From positions 127,285 through 191,284 of the forward strand of contig VFFE01007504.1 of NCBI GenBank assembly GCA_008921705.1: a stretch of DNA of 64,000 nt, in the 5' to 3' direction. Both the position numbers and the translations under genes were made by a program. This stretch comes from Burhinus oedicnemus (lineage: Eukaryota > Chordata > Aves > Charadriiformes > Burhinidae). Shown piece by piece: positions 25,101 through 38,866 of this stretch (positions are counted from its first letter, which is position 1; every line of letters starts with the position of its first letter). A model generated the notes under the pieces. It did not search any database, was not told the DNA's origin, and saw nothing but the letters and a program-made list of their open reading frames with translations.

Positions 25101-28100
25101 CCCAAAATGGACAACTGGCCTTGCACTGTCCCTGCCCAATGGCAGGGAGCACACCAGCAGGGCTCAGCCCCTCGCTGGGGTTCTGCAGTGGGGACAGCGC
25201 TTTCTGCTCTGCCCCTGTTCCCTGAGCAGGCTGAGACGTGCTGCACACATAGTCTCCCCTCCCTGCAGCGGGTACGTGGTGGTTCCCACTGCCTCCAGCC
25301 CAGAAGGTCCTGCAGCAGGGAACAGGAGTGCGCACTGCAGATGGCTTTGCACAAGACCTGCCCCTACCTGGCCTGAGACACAGGCACTTGGGAACTCTCG
25401 CTTAGCTGCCAACAGCTCTACCGGTATCAGCCCCAAATCCAGCAATCTTACCCCCTCTGGGTAAATCTCAGAAAACAAGGGAGCCATCAGGAGCATCAGT
25501 GGGAGGAAAAAGCATAAATTCTGGATTGAAACCGGTCCAAAATAATTTGCTTAAGACAATACAGCAAGTCTTTGACAAAGCCAAGCCAGATGCTTCTCTT
25601 TCTGCTGTGAAGGAGCTCAAACATCTCTCATTTACCCCTGCCCCTACTTCTGCCCTCAGCATACGCGAGTTCCAGATACAGGACCAGGTCCTGCTGCAGT
25701 CCTATAGCCTATATGGGACAGAGCTGCTTTCAGTGAGCCACTAATTATTCATCTTTCAGCCACTGAGTAGGATGCTGAAAGCAGCACCCTTTCTGGAATC
25801 ACCGTGCTGGCAACAGCAGAAAAGTCATTCTTTCATGTGGTCTCCACACACTGGGGAAAGGAGGTGAGGCAGGTACTTCACAAAACCAGCTTTTCGCTCC
25901 TATTCCTTTTAGATAGTGACTTCCATCTAAATGCTACTTACGCAGAACAAAGAAGAATGTTCATTCTTCCAATTCAGCAGCCTCCCCATGTGTGCGGCAC
26001 CAGGCTTGCTGCCCCCCCCAGCATAAGAGTAAGATAGCCCAGACTTGACTGGTGTGACACTGGTAAAGGTCGGGTGTTTGCTACAGGCACAAAAAGCAGA
26101 TGAACAAAATGATCACCTGGAAGACAAGTGACAGAAGTGACAGGTGTGTTGTTATGGGTGCCTAGCAGCTGAGCTACACCATAGCACAGTGCCCGAGGCC
26201 GTGGCTATGGGGCACAGCGCATGTCCTGCTCTGGGGCTCAGCGGCTGTACACAGCCCAGAAAAGCAGCAGTAGAAACAATTCTTAAAAAACATTTGATGT
26301 TTGGAAATCACATTTATTCCTCCTCCCACATCAAACACAATAGGCTCTAAGCACCCCCTGCCTTATCATCTTTTAAACCCCTCACCAGACAGATATTTAA
26401 GAAATATAAACTTTACTTATAACTCCTTCTATTGGCAACTAAGCGTTGAAAAAAAATAAATCTCCAATATTAGTTTCCTTTTTGCACACTTGTTCTCACT
26501 CAAGGGTACTTAGGAAACTATTCTATTTGTCACAGTACAGTAACACAGCACTTTGGGAATCATAATGTATCATTTCATAGCTTTGGTGGATAAATAGCTA
26601 TAATTTTCATTAGTCCTCCTTGACTAAGCTTTCCTATTGAACCAAGAGACAAGGCAGAGTGTGAGGTTCTCTGTTACTAAAACTAAGGCTTTGTATCACT
26701 AACTAGTAAGATATGATAAAATGACAGAAATGATAATACAGCAAATCAATATATTACCCTGTATGCACATATTATATACAGCAGAGGAAGGGCTTCATTT
26801 CTAACAGATGCTCATGGTGACTTTGTAGCCTATTCTACCAGATGCTCTCTGTGGCGGTCTTAAAAAGATGAGACCTCACCTTGTGTCTGTGGGGACAGCA
26901 CCATCAGTTCCCACCTGGAGGGGTGGCCTGCCTGTCGCAAATTTATTAAAGAAGAAGGAGCTGAACTCTGCTTCCTGTGGATGTAAGTGATGTCCATGCG
27001 TCAGAGGTGCTGTTATACAAGAAAAAAATAATCTGATACTCAGCTGCAGGAAGGAGCAAAATGCTATTAAGCCTGTGTGCTGTGAACATAGGCAAATACC
27101 CCTCTGGCAAAGATGGACATATGTTCTTTTCTCTAAAACAGTAACAATGTTGGAAAAAATTCAGTATCTCAATGGCCGGAAAAACTTAGAACATCTCCAT
27201 GTGCACAGTTTTTCTCAGTTAAAAAGAGCATTAAAGTACACAGAAGTGACATGGAAATTAAACATTGAGTAAAAAAGTGAGGGGCTTCTAAGCTACTTTC
27301 TATTATGGTTGTTTATCGTTTTAATATGATTTAGCCCTGCTTTCACGGGGCAGGTGGACCAGGCAACCTAAGTTATTCCACCCTTCTCTGAACCAGTATT
27401 GGAGGTTTAATTATAAGATTTTCTATGGCATCCTTTACCAATCTTGAAAACACCGATTTATACCTATACCATGCTGGTAACACCTATCAACCATCTGCTA
27501 GCCCTACACAAAACCACCTTCATGCTAAATGTAACCCAAACCCTACAAATGCAGCAATCATGAAAAAATTGTTAAGTAAAGGCATTTTCTTTCCAGACAC
27601 ATCTAAAAGCACAGAAAACGTATCCCTCCCCCAGCTGGAGCAGATTTCATCTCGAGCATTTAATATCTGTTAGAACACTGTAATTGACAAATTATCATGA
27701 AATAATTTTTACCACTAAGTATATCTTTATAGATTTCTCAAGTCTTGCTGTGTTTCTAAGGGCATTAATGCGATCTCTTAATATCTTAGCTATCTCTAAA
27801 CAGAAGGCAGAAGCCCTTGATTAAGTAATTAGTTATGTCAGTAGGCAGAAAGCATCAGCAAAATAATACCTTCCTTTGGTATAAAAGAAACAAAAAACCC
27901 CAGAGAACAGATTTGTAGACAAATAAAAAAATCCATTTATCATTCATCAATATTCACCTTGGCACTTTGTACCCCTCTTGCGCAGGGGGTAAATGGCTTA
28001 CAGCTCCCCAGCACAGAAAGTACTCCCAAACTGGGGAAAAGGCCCATAAGCAGATGGCACCTCCACACACAGACGTACTTGGACTTTGATTCTCCTGTAG

Positions 28101-31100
28101 GACAGGGAACAATATGCCCCTCTCTCCCTGCAGAGACTGACAATCCAGAAACTTTGCGAGATTGTGTGGTCGTGTTTACCTAATTAACTTATCCTTGGCT
28201 AGAAGGGAAGATGTGGTCTGGTCTCAAAATCTGTTATAAATTCTCAGCAGGGTAACAGAACCCAGAAAATGCATTGATCTGTCAGACCACATTCATAGAA
28301 AGGGCGATCATTGAATGTTTCCTTCTGCTAAGGAATTCACTGAGAAGAAATATAGATAACCTTTGTGGTTTTTTCCATTCACTTATAAAAAGCAAAATAA
28401 CCACATCTTAAAGGCTGAATCATTGCGAGAGCAATCTTGAGAACTAATAACACGAAAGCCAGTATTGGTGAGACTGGGGTGAGAAAACAGCTATGCAGCT
28501 GTTTTTCCTGTAAACACAGGGAGTGGGAAGCCCACTCATTTACTTGGGGGCCAAAAAAGATGCTCAGGAGATGTAAATTCCAACAATTTCAAATCAGAAC
28601 CAGATCACATTGGTTTACAATCCCTTCCTCTGCGTTCAGAGTGATTACTGTAGCAGTATTGTATCAGTTTTTATCTAATACCAGTTTTATTTCCAACTAC
28701 TTTACGTAATAACATTTGATAATTCACTACATATTATTTTGACTCGGTGCATATGCTCTCACACTGTGAATACAGCACATACTTGCAGAAGCAGATCTCC
28801 ACCTTCCCCCTCTGCTATGTGCTCTTCTTACTTGGCATTATATAGGGTATGATTAGGTTGCTCTCTAAACACACATCGTTCAGTTCCTGACCCTACACAT
28901 TGATGATGGATTTGTGCTTTAACATGGCTGCTTCTAAATAAAGCTTTCGTTTGTCTGAGACAGGCTGTATCTAGTAGGCAAGATGATCTATGCTTTGCCA
29001 ATGCTATTTTGTAGTCAAAGAAAACCTACTTAGTATCAGGGTTGCATACGGCTGGACAGTGAATGGTTTTATAAATCTGATCATGTTCCTCACACAGCAT
29101 TGTCAAGGAGAAAATAATATAATAATAATAGGCAGGCATGCTGATCCAAACCTCACTGATATTCCTTAAGTGTGTGCTCTATTTAGTGGTTTTCAATCTT
29201 ATCTTTACTATTATCACCATATGACAAGAGAAAATAGACCTTTCTCCTCTTCAGCAAGTGAACCAGCCTGTCATGCCCTGAAGCCAGCTGATGAAAACTT
29301 AGAGCCAGTAATAAACTTCCTGGTCTAGTAAACCTCTGCTGCTCACCTTGACAAAGGAATCCTCGGTGAAGCAGTATGGCCTGTGCCTTAGGGGAAGTTG
29401 AAACTAAATGTTAATGACTCCATCTGGCCTTAAAACTTTGCATTGGGTGGGTTTCCTTTTCCTTTTTTTGGACTAACACTGCCCAAATGAGTAGAACTCC
29501 TTCAAGAAGCCTTTTATAGAGGTCATGGTGAGATGTTCAAGAGTACCTCGGGTTCTGCAAAGACCCTTTTTTCTACTGTAAAGATTATCAACGCAATAAA
29601 AAAAAAAAAAGACAGGACTGAAAGAAATGTTTGTGTAAATTCTATACATAAGATATTTTCAGTATGGTTGTGGAATAGCTTTAGAATCAGTTTCAAAGGA
29701 ACATAAAATGGCTTTGTAATTACAAAATAGATTTAGAACGATTGAAGTCAAGTACATTTTCTGAAAAGCATCCTAAAAACGTCTTGGCATTACAGAGCCT
29801 TGGATGTTTGTTTTTTGTTCTATCTTGGGAGCAGATAAAACCTGTTTTTTTTCTAGACATTAATGTTTGCTATAAAGCATAATGAGAAAGTTAGCAGAGG
29901 AAGTGTCCTCATGTTCACAGAAATTGCTCTGAGGAGCAGGCTGCCTTCCTGGTTAAAGAGCTGCTGGGCAGGTAGTGCCACAGCAACTGAGCGGAAGTAA
30001 GTGCATGGGAATACAGCCTCAGGATTCAGGGAGTCAAAGAAGCAATCCCTTTGCCACATAGCCCCTTGGGTTGTGCAGCAGGCCTGGGGATACGATCTCA
30101 GCCTGTGGTGCTGCTCACCAGTGCCAGGAGCGCACAGGAGCAAACACAGAGCAAGTGGGTAGCAAGTGGCCACTTACCAAGAGCAAACATGGCACGTCAT
30201 GCCGGAGTGCTGCCTCTGCCTGCTCTATGTGCCCAGGGAAGCTGCATCAGGCACATGACATGCGACCGCAAAATGAGTCTGAGGAAAGGAGTAGATGGGA
30301 ACTGGGTGAATGAAGAACCATGAAAAGGAATGAAGAAGTTATTTTGCCACCTAAATTCTGTGATCTGAACAGCTCTCAGGTAGTGTCCATCCCTCCATTG
30401 ACTCCAGAGGGAACATCCACTGCCAACCACAACTGCACCAAACTGTACTTCAGTTAGATGTCTAAAGCTAATGGTATAAACACACTCCTCACCTCACTTT
30501 ACCCTGAGTGGCCTAAATTACGCTGCTGTAGTAAATAACAAGGCAGTTGCAATGCAATCACTTCCTCACTCCTCACAGTTCTGCAGATCTACACCCTTGC
30601 TGTTCACCAATTAATTCCTGCCCTCATTCGGCCAATGAGTTCTTTTTCCACTCAGGAAGAATTTGCAACATCCATGTCTTGGTCATCTGAACTAAATTAC
30701 TTTGGACAGCTAATAGGACAACTGGGAAAGTCCACGCTCCATGCCATGAAATATTTCCATCTGCTTCAGGGAAGACAGCCCATTAGTTGGATCTTGGTCT
30801 CAGTGATTTTGTTAGTCAGACTCTGGGGGGCACTAAGATCTCATGATGAAAGACACGGGATAGAATCACTGCTGTTTCCCATACTCATATTTGCAGCTAT
30901 TTGGATTCTGAATGTAAAATCAGGGCCAACAGTGATTAAGTCTCAGATGAGCCTCATCATGCTTCAGAATTCCCCTACTTCCACTTCTACAAACTCTCTC
31001 TGGACCTCTTCAGCTGGGAAACCAGCACAGAGGTCTCAGGAGAAAATGCTTATCTTCAGTTCTGAAACTGAATATGCAACATGAAATTGCAGTGTATTAA

Positions 31101-32908
31101 ATACTTAAAAAGTCCTACACCCTCAGCTGGTGTAGCAGGGGTATGGACATGAGCTGATGTACTGAATCTCGGAGCTGCTCCCTCTGTACTGCTTTCCCCT
31201 TCCCCTGCCCTTCACAGTATATTAGTTCAGCTCTTGATCCCAAATAAACCTAGAGACATAAGCAGGTTTCTGTTTTTTTCCCCATGGCTTCTGCTCATCA
31301 GTGACTTTCCTTTTCTCAGAAGCACAGGGTAGGGTTCATGTTCTCTTATAATCATTGACTTGCTCTTCTCTGTAATCATCTCAGCATACAAGGACAAAAC
31401 TATCCAGAACAATCATTAATTGCAATGAGAAAATTGCTCCTAAAGAGAAGTTAAGATGATAATGGCAGGAAAAGTATGATTAGAGGTAGTGCAGGGAAGC
31501 CTTCTAGGGTGTCAGTTGCCTGGAACACCCACATAGTCTTTCCCCTTTTCATAACAGTAAATATGAAACACTACCATAAAACCAGCAATAATAAATAAAT
31601 TCAATTGCAAAATTCACATTTCAGCCTGCTACTTATGAATTATATGATATCATCTCCTCTCCCTGACCGTTAGCCAAAATGGCAAGAACGGCAAATATTA
31701 GCATCAAACATGCAACTTGCAATTTAAACAATAAAACCATCTCCATGTAACTCCCTATCATATAAGGCAAAAATATCACAGAATTTGTGGAATTTGTCTA
31801 TACACTGAATATTTCAAATGACAATTGCCTGCTAGCAGTCTCAAAACCAAAGAGTTACACTGAAATATGTTTAAAAAAACCATACTTCTGCTTAAATGTA
31901 CAGATTTTCAAAGAATACTGAAAACCAGGAAAATCTCTTCAAATTAATCACTGCAAATTATTCAGTCAGTTACAATTCTAGTCATCTGTGTTTTGGAGAA
32001 TAAAAAGCATGCAATTTCTTTGTCTCACTCTAACAAGGTGTCCACCCATTCTTTTTAAGCTGTATTTTCACCATGCTTTATGGGAACTGTTAGCTCTCCA
32101 AAAGTGTATTAACGACAAACTGAGCTTCCCAAAGTACACTGAGCAGAAACTCGACCTTCTGGGTGAAGCCCCCAAGAGGGAATAGTTTTTGGTGTCTTTG
32201 ATAATTGCAGTCCCTATTGTCTTTAATTTCTAGATTAAAAGCAGAAGGAGGTGGAGAAAGAAAATCATTTTTCACAGACTGACATTGTCATCTGAGGATA
32301 TTATCTAACTATAATTTATGCTTTAAAACACTTCAAAAGGAACTGATATTTTTATAGATGCATGAACTCTCGTAATCTGTACAGCTGCCAGCTGTTAATA
32401 CTCAGGAGAAAGAGAAATTCAGATATTTAAGACCACAAAGAAACAAAACCAAAATTCCAACATACAAAGCATACAAATAGAATTCTAATTTGACCTTTGT
32501 CTTTAATCCAAAGTCAGAAACTATTTGCCTGAAAATGTGGTAATTGCAAGATTCAGTTTAATTCCACTTGGAAGATGAGAAAGCTGATGTCTATCTGAGC
32601 CAAAACTAAGTACAGACTTACATCCCAGTGTATAAACACCTACCTTCACAAGCCTTATAATGACCTTTATTTTGGAAAAAGAATCAATAGCCTGTACTTC
32701 TATCACCATAGTGCAAATGAACCAGCCGGACCATATGTATGCTCAAGCACATCTTTATAGGCACTGTCACCATAAAAGGCTTCAATGCACATTATTCAGT
32801 CTTTGCTTTTGATACACAAGAAGCTGCTGCTTTTACTATCACTTTTGCATTGCATTCTCTAGAGCTATTTTGATGGGCCTTAAACTAAACAATCTTAGAA
32901 GCTCTATC
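22166..32908. other. Unique non-coding DNA
   Basis: Nothing coding is recognised. A frame of 149 codons at 30635-31084 (plus) with a hydrophobic patch is about as long as expected by chance in this much AT-rich DNA. A possible poly(A) signal AATAAA at about 28937 is followed by a GT-rich stretch. The segment 22905-23110 reads like a possible conserved non-coding element. Confidence 0.6.
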
Positions 32909-32965
32909 AAGGGCCAGATTTTGCTGCCCTTCTCTTTCCTGAATAGTACAACTCACTTCAAATTA
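32909..32965. mobile_element. Half of an ancient palindromic MITE-like repeat
   Basis: AGGGCCAGATTTTGCTGCCC (32910-32929), followed by TTCTCTTTCCTGAATAGTAC, matches one arm of a near-palindromic non-autonomous DNA transposon common in turtles and birds, whose arm begins 'GGGCCAGATTCTGCCACCCTTACTCACATTGAGTAGTAC'. The second arm is not recognisable here. Confidence 0.5.
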
Positions 32966-35039
32966 TCATGCAAACTAAAGGGGTTTCTTAGGGGCTAATG
33001 TATTAGTCCCTATGGGAAAGAATGACAGAGCTTTGTGTACAGAGGGAATCCAACACTGCACCATGTGACTGCTGCTGTAAGAAGAAAGAAGGGTTTGTCC
33101 ATTGTCCCACTGTGCTTTGTCAAGTGCTATGGGGTGACCAGATGCAACTGACTTTTCCAACATTTCATCTTAAGATTTATCCATTGCTGCTGTCCTTTTT
33201 GCAAGAGCAACCTAAACTCAACTGGTCTTGACGGAATTACCCACTAAAGGAACAAAAGCAAGCAAGCTCCTCCACCCACAGGCCACAACACACCTTTACC
33301 TGGTCCACATTTTTCTGAGCCTTTCCGTTTCTTCCCCCAAGGATGATGCAAAGTCCAAGTACCATACCTGCCTTGAAACCCCTCAGCTCAATACCTCTAT
33401 TTTCTTTCAAGGGTACTAGAAACAAAGTATTTCTTACACTGAAACAGCACCGCTCTTCGCTAAGTCCAAGCAGTAACTGCCAAGAGAAAGAACATTCTCC
33501 CAACAACTACCATTCTCCATGCTGCACCCACAGTTCAGGCATCCACTGCCAACCAATTCAGCAAGAAACCTGACTGAAACAAAGTGCTCCTGCTTTCCAC
33601 GTCCGAGCACCTGCCATCCAAAGGCACCTCAGCTGAGGGGCCGTTCTACCCAGCTCGCCTTGCCTCCTCCTCAGAGTAAGTAGTGAAAACAGTGAATCCA
33701 GAAACCTTGGTCTGACTTCCCAGGTTGCTCTCTGCTTCCCACTACAAGAGTATTGATTTGCTCATGAACACAATGTTTTAGAGGTAACCTACACACGAGC
33801 AAACAGCAAGCAGGTCCTGGGCACACAACATTGCAGGGCCCCATCAGATAAACTTCTCCCTACCTTCCCCTGCTACAGCTGCTGAGAAACAGCAGCCACA
33901 AAATTCCAGTTTTAATCATAGTTTTGTTCACTCTCCACAGAGCAGTAATCAAAGGTTCAACTGGGGGGGTAGAAATACTGCAAGTAGTCATTCCCACCAG
34001 CCATACATCTGGCCCTTAATTACCCTATGGTATTTATATAATAAAAAAAATATTCAACTTGTATGACTGATCATGTTGAAGTAGTGGAACGCATTAGCAA
34101 ATAAATAGCAAAACACACAAATTTGTCAACAGATGGATTACAACCCAATGTAATTAAATGCAAAATAGTTCTGCTTTTAAAGCAATTGCTCATAAATTAG
34201 CCTGTCAGCAAATGTATGCAACTAATTGCATGAAAAAAATTAGGCCATAAGACAATATTATCTGCACATAGTCTTTCCAAACAATGTAGAAATGATTGAG
34301 TACATTATTAATTGAAAAGAAGTCAAACGGCATTAGTTTAATTGCTCTTTTTTGTGCAAACCTATTAGAATAATTTATACCATATTTACTCCTTTTTACA
34401 TTTGATGATAGGTATTTAACTCTTGTTTGTAGACAGTAATGATTTCACCTTTTTCTCAGTTTAATAAATGCAATAAGAATGCTATGTTTGTCCACGGCAA
34501 TGGTGAACTGAGACTGTGTCCCAAGAGGGTTTAAGCAGAATGACAACTGAAGCTGTCCTCGGAGATACAGTCCCTTTTAAATGAACCAGAGACCATTGTG
34601 GAAATCAAAGGCTGCAAGAAGAGCTTGTTTGCAGAAAGGAAAGACTAAAGAGCTGTAAAACGTGTTCTAAAAAAAGTGTATCCACAGTGACATTGACAGC
34701 CCTGACCAAAGCCAATTCAGAGATGTCAGCTTTCACATCCAGAGCCTGGCTCTGAGACACCTAATTAAAGGTTTAATCCCGTGATTTTCAGCCCAGGATC
34801 TACCAAGGCTCTATGGGCTACTGATCAAGAACCTATGAAAGGTCATGCAGAAAAGCAAGCCTGTTCTCTTATACTTGTTGTGCAGGATTTGGCAACTCTG
34901 TTTGCGTTTGTGAACCCCTGCTATTTTCTCAAAATGGCTGAAAAACCACTTGTGGTCCAAGGCTGACAGTCATGAACATAAAGATTGCACGGACTTCAGG
35001 AAGCTTTGCTTAAGTTCCGTAATCAAAAGAGATACATAT
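32966..35039. other. Unique AT-rich DNA rich in homeodomain-like motifs
   Basis: From about 34020 to 34480 the sequence is very AT-rich and non-repetitive, with many TAAT/ATTA cores (for example TGTAATTAAATGC, CTAATTGCATG, ATTATTAATTG and AGTTTAATTGC). No open frame is present. It looks like an enhancer-type conserved element but this cannot be tested here. Confidence 0.5.
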
Positions 35040-35100
35040 TGAGCCTAATTCAGGTCTACTGCTGGTATAAATGGGGAGAGCCTCTGCTGACATCAGAGAA
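35040..35100. mobile_element. Ancient palindromic repeat fragment
   Basis: TGAGCCTAATTCAGGTCTAC (35040-35059), then TGCTGGTATAAATGGGGAGAGCCTCTGCTGACATCAGAG, matches an arm of an old sauropsid palindromic element ('CTGATTCTGGTCTCACTGGTGTAAAT...GAGTAACTCCACTGACATCAGTGGAG'). It is short and diverged. Confidence 0.42.
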
Positions 35101-36903
35101 ACTACCCTGAAAGAAAGATCACAGCTGTGATGCATTTCATGTACCTAATCAAAACATCTGCAATTTGAGTATGGGTAATGAACTGCTCACAGACAATTGG
35201 TGAACTAAGAATCACCCATGTAAATTATTCAGTGACTAATTTTGACTAATGAATACATTTGAGAAAAAATGAAAGCTATTTACTTTACATATCTTAAGCT
35301 TGGTTTTTTTCTCCTTTCTCTACATGAATTAAAACTGGCAGAGAAGTAAGAAGAAACAGAATTGCATGCAGAAATCATCAGTTTGGTAGCAGAAACACAC
35401 ATCCCTCCAAAAAGCTCCCAAATGAGAAAACTTGTCAAGTGAACCAAAATGAAACTACTGATGATCCAACATAATCACACAAATATTTGACCTTATGTGC
35501 AAATGAGCAACAGCATGGCTTGTGAAATGAGTGGAGGAGAAAGTGCCATTTCATCCATAATAAGGTGAACTTCCTGTTTTTAAAATCAGAAACAATTTAT
35601 CAGCAGAGAATAAAGTTACGTTGGTCTCCATATGGCTCACAACCTTTTCATACATGGATCTGAAGCTGTGGACCTTTATGCGCAAGGGGTACTCTGTGGC
35701 CAAACCTGTGGGAATCACTCGCGTGGGGGAGACTGCTGAAAATGCAGCTACTGCTTTGAACAAGTGAGCACCACAGGATCCCCAAAGACACTTTCAAGTT
35801 TCCATATCCCCATCCACAATTTAATAGAAGCAATTCTTGTGCTGCCTATAGCAGATTCAGGGGGATCTGGAACCATTACAAAACCACTTACAACCCCCCT
35901 TTTTATACTCTAGAGTCTTGCTAATTTGTCAGAGAAGAGAGGATAGTTCTCTCAAAATTAGCCCATCTGGACTTCCCCAGAGGAAGAAAACAGGGTGAAG
36001 ATTTCCTCCTTCTACTCTGCAGGTTTGGAAGATACAGCTTGATAATGATGAATCAAGAGAATAAGTAGACCAGTAAATTAAACAAGTCTTTGGTATTGCA
36101 AAGATTGTTTCCACTTTTTTTACCTTTCGTTTCCTAAGTAGTTTGGAAAGAGACAAAATCCAGGCTATTAAGAAGAACTCCTTGATTGAGAAAATGCAGG
36201 GGAAATGGAGAAACTGAGACAAAAGAAAAGTGAAAGTAAGAGTAGTAAATTTGAGCTCTTCCCTCTTGGGCTTGTTAGTTTAGAGCATTATTCCCAGCAC
36301 AGGATTCACCTTCAAAATCCCTATTTCACTCAGTTGGAATTAGTGGTTGCAGTTTTTTCAAAGTGAGCATTCGCTCCTGAGAAAGCTGCACTATATGAGG
36401 TTTAGGAACATGATCAGAAATTTAATTTAGTGACTCAGCTGCTCTTTCAGTCAATCTCCTATTTCCTCCAGACCTGCAGGGTTAGGAAGAGCAGATCAGG
36501 CAGTGTCTAGCACCTCTGCCTTCTCATCTCAGACCACTGGGGAAAGTTAAGGCTACAGGGTGGTGGGTATAGGACCATTTGCATGGTGTGAACTGGTGGA
36601 ATCCCTCAGAAATGCTCTGGCTTTACCACTAATGGCACTGCTAAGAAGGGGAAAAAACCAAAATGCACTGGAGAGAAGCTTCTGTGACCACTTACAGTAT
36701 ACATAACATCTACAAAGTTTTTTGCTTAGGGCACACCCTGTTTTGAAGTATTAAGTGTTCCTAATGTCCTGAAGGAGGCATTGGGAATCTTACCAGAAAT
36801 CTCCCAATACCCATTCCGATGCCGTTGAGCAAAGGAGCCACCCTCATTGAACCTGAGCTTTCAGAAAGCCTTTGCAGAGAATTTTCCCAAAACAGAAAGA
36901 GGA

Positions 36904-36917
36904 TTTTTTTTTTTTTT
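36904..36917. repeat. Poly(T) tract, 14 bases
   Basis: Fourteen consecutive T followed by CCTTTTC. Confidence 0.85.
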
Positions 36918-37439
36918 CCTTTTCACATTAGATCCAACCAAATGGTGAGACACAAGCACAGACTTGCTTCCCAGCTGGCAACTTTTCAATTAAACTAGCA
37001 AGCATCTTGGGATGCCTGTTGATTAGGGAAAGCAAGGGGCAGAACAGCAGAGACTTCAACAGCCTTGGTAAACACCTGCGTCCAAGACAGGGAGGAACTT
37101 CACAAGATATAAGGTATCTGCTGAGGCAAAGTTAGGCCCTACTTAAAGAATTCTAATGTATTCAGCAAGCGAAAAATAAATGAATACTCAACATAGGACA
37201 GTGTTGTATTATTCCTGGATTGAAAATCAACTCGGCTTTCTTCCCCAATTGCAAGATTTGCTTCACAAGGCTTGCTAAACTTTTACAAGAAATGCCACAA
37301 AGCTGACAAGCATTTCCAGATGATGGTGGAAGAACCGCTGCTAATTATTTGTATTACTTTAGGGCCCAGGAGCCATGGTGATAGACCAGAAACACACAGA
37401 GCTGTGTGCTGCACAGACTGAGCAGAGACAAGCTCTTCC

Positions 37440-37690
37440 CCCACATGCTTACAGACCAACAGGACATTGGTGTCTGAAGACAAAAAGGCAGCCAAGGAAG
37501 CAAGGAGATAACACAGCAGTGGTGTTAGCAGAAGTCAGAAATTTCATAACAATTTTAGCAAAAGAAGGTTTAAGCAGGGAATGGCAGAAAGGAGAATGGC
37601 ACAGCCTGTGGGAAGGTCCTTTCCACTGTCTTAACAGCATAAGAGAAGTGATAATGGGGACGTGAAGAGATCAGGCAAGACTTTTAAAAT
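37440..37690 (-). mobile_element. Possible ancient interspersed repeat
   Basis: CCACATGCTTACAGACCAAC (about 37441-37460), a purine-rich stretch, then CACAGCCTGTGGGAAGGTCC (37600-37619) and TTTCCACTGTCTTAACAGCATAAGAGAAG resemble the order of an old SINE-linked repeat in which a 'GAGCTTACAATCTAA' box precedes a purine-rich tract and 'GTGGGAAGTTCATTCCAGGC'. The match is impressionistic. It could equally be unique DNA. Confidence 0.28.
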
Positions 37691-38126
37691 AAAGGCAAAC
37701 AGTTAATGCTGGTGGTGGTAAATAAAGGAACCACCAGAAGGAGACAGAGAGAGAAGTTACGCAGCTGAACTAGTTGGCAAATGACACTGAAGGAAGTACT
37801 TTAGCTAGCTGCAAGTAGGAACCTCTGTTAAAGTCAGAGAAGATCACACTGTAGGAATTCAGTTGGTGAAGCCCCAGTGAGAGCCAGAAGTATAGTGGAA
37901 AGATGCTACACTTCAGGCTGGAGTATGAATCAGCTGTAGCATAGGCATTAAGATTTAGAGAAAAGACGGTGAGAGACAGTGCCCAAATTATAGACCTGGG
38001 TGTCAGGCAAAATGCTGGGACTTTCCATCTCAACTGCCAAAGGACAGACAGGAGAGTGCTTGTATTATTCTTAGTATGACACTTCCTTTCTGTGCTTTAA
38101 GACGAGTAATCTGGATGCACGCACTC

Positions 38127-38144
38127 AAAAAAAAAAAAAAAAAA
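38127..38144. repeat. Poly(A) tract, 18 bases
   Basis: Eighteen consecutive A on the plus strand. No retrocopy or AATAAA signal is seen just upstream. Confidence 0.9.
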
Positions 38145-38812
38145 GAAATCAAGACTTGCCAATGTGGGTGGAAAAACCTGTCATTATTAAAATGAATCCA
38201 TTAACTAAGATGCTTTATAAACTCCAGATGATCTCTCTCCTATTATCCTGTAAGAAGATTAAAATTTTTCATTGTTGCTTTTATGCAATTTCTTTGTAAA
38301 GGGAAATAGCTCAAGGTTAAATTGAAAAGCCTTTTCCATCCAATAAAGAGGCCATATTAATTTTCCCTCATCTTAGAGAAAATATATGGCCTTGTGAGAT
38401 ATAAAGGCTGTAACTGTGCTTCTTTCTAGGCTCCTTGCCATTTTGTTTAATCATGGAACAGTGCCTCAGCCAGCCGTGTGCTTTACTCCACTGATCTGGT
38501 AGGGAGCAAGACTGCCCACGTCACTTCCAATCAGTTAAATTCAATCCGAACAGGATAAAAGTTTGCAAAATACATTTTAAATCCTGGGAACAAGCAGTTA
38601 AGCCCTCTCTTGCAAATTAGGCGTTCAGTGACTGATCTTCCTTTTAATTTACTGCCTCCAAGAAAGGAAATAGAAAATAAGAACAATGTTTCATTCCTGG
38701 CAGCAGTTTACAGTAAGAATATGGGGACTCAGGCCAACATAGTACAATTAGCAACCACGCCAGAAAGTTAAATTTTGGCCTGTCATGCACAAACTCTGCA
38801 TTGGATTTAAGC

Positions 38813-38866
38813 ATATATATGTATAACTCACACACACATTTGCATATGTATACACACACATATAAC
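38813..38866. repeat. Degenerate AT/CA dinucleotide repeat
   Basis: Interrupted stretches of TATATATG, CACACACAC and TATACACACACATATA form a decayed alternating purine/pyrimidine microsatellite, a sequence type that can adopt Z-DNA. Confidence 0.75.

Noticed and set aside
30635..31084. A 149-codon open frame with a hydrophobic patch, possibly a small membrane protein
   Set aside because: Given the base composition, one or two frames of this length are expected by chance in 64 kb. There is no family resemblance, Kozak context or splice evidence.
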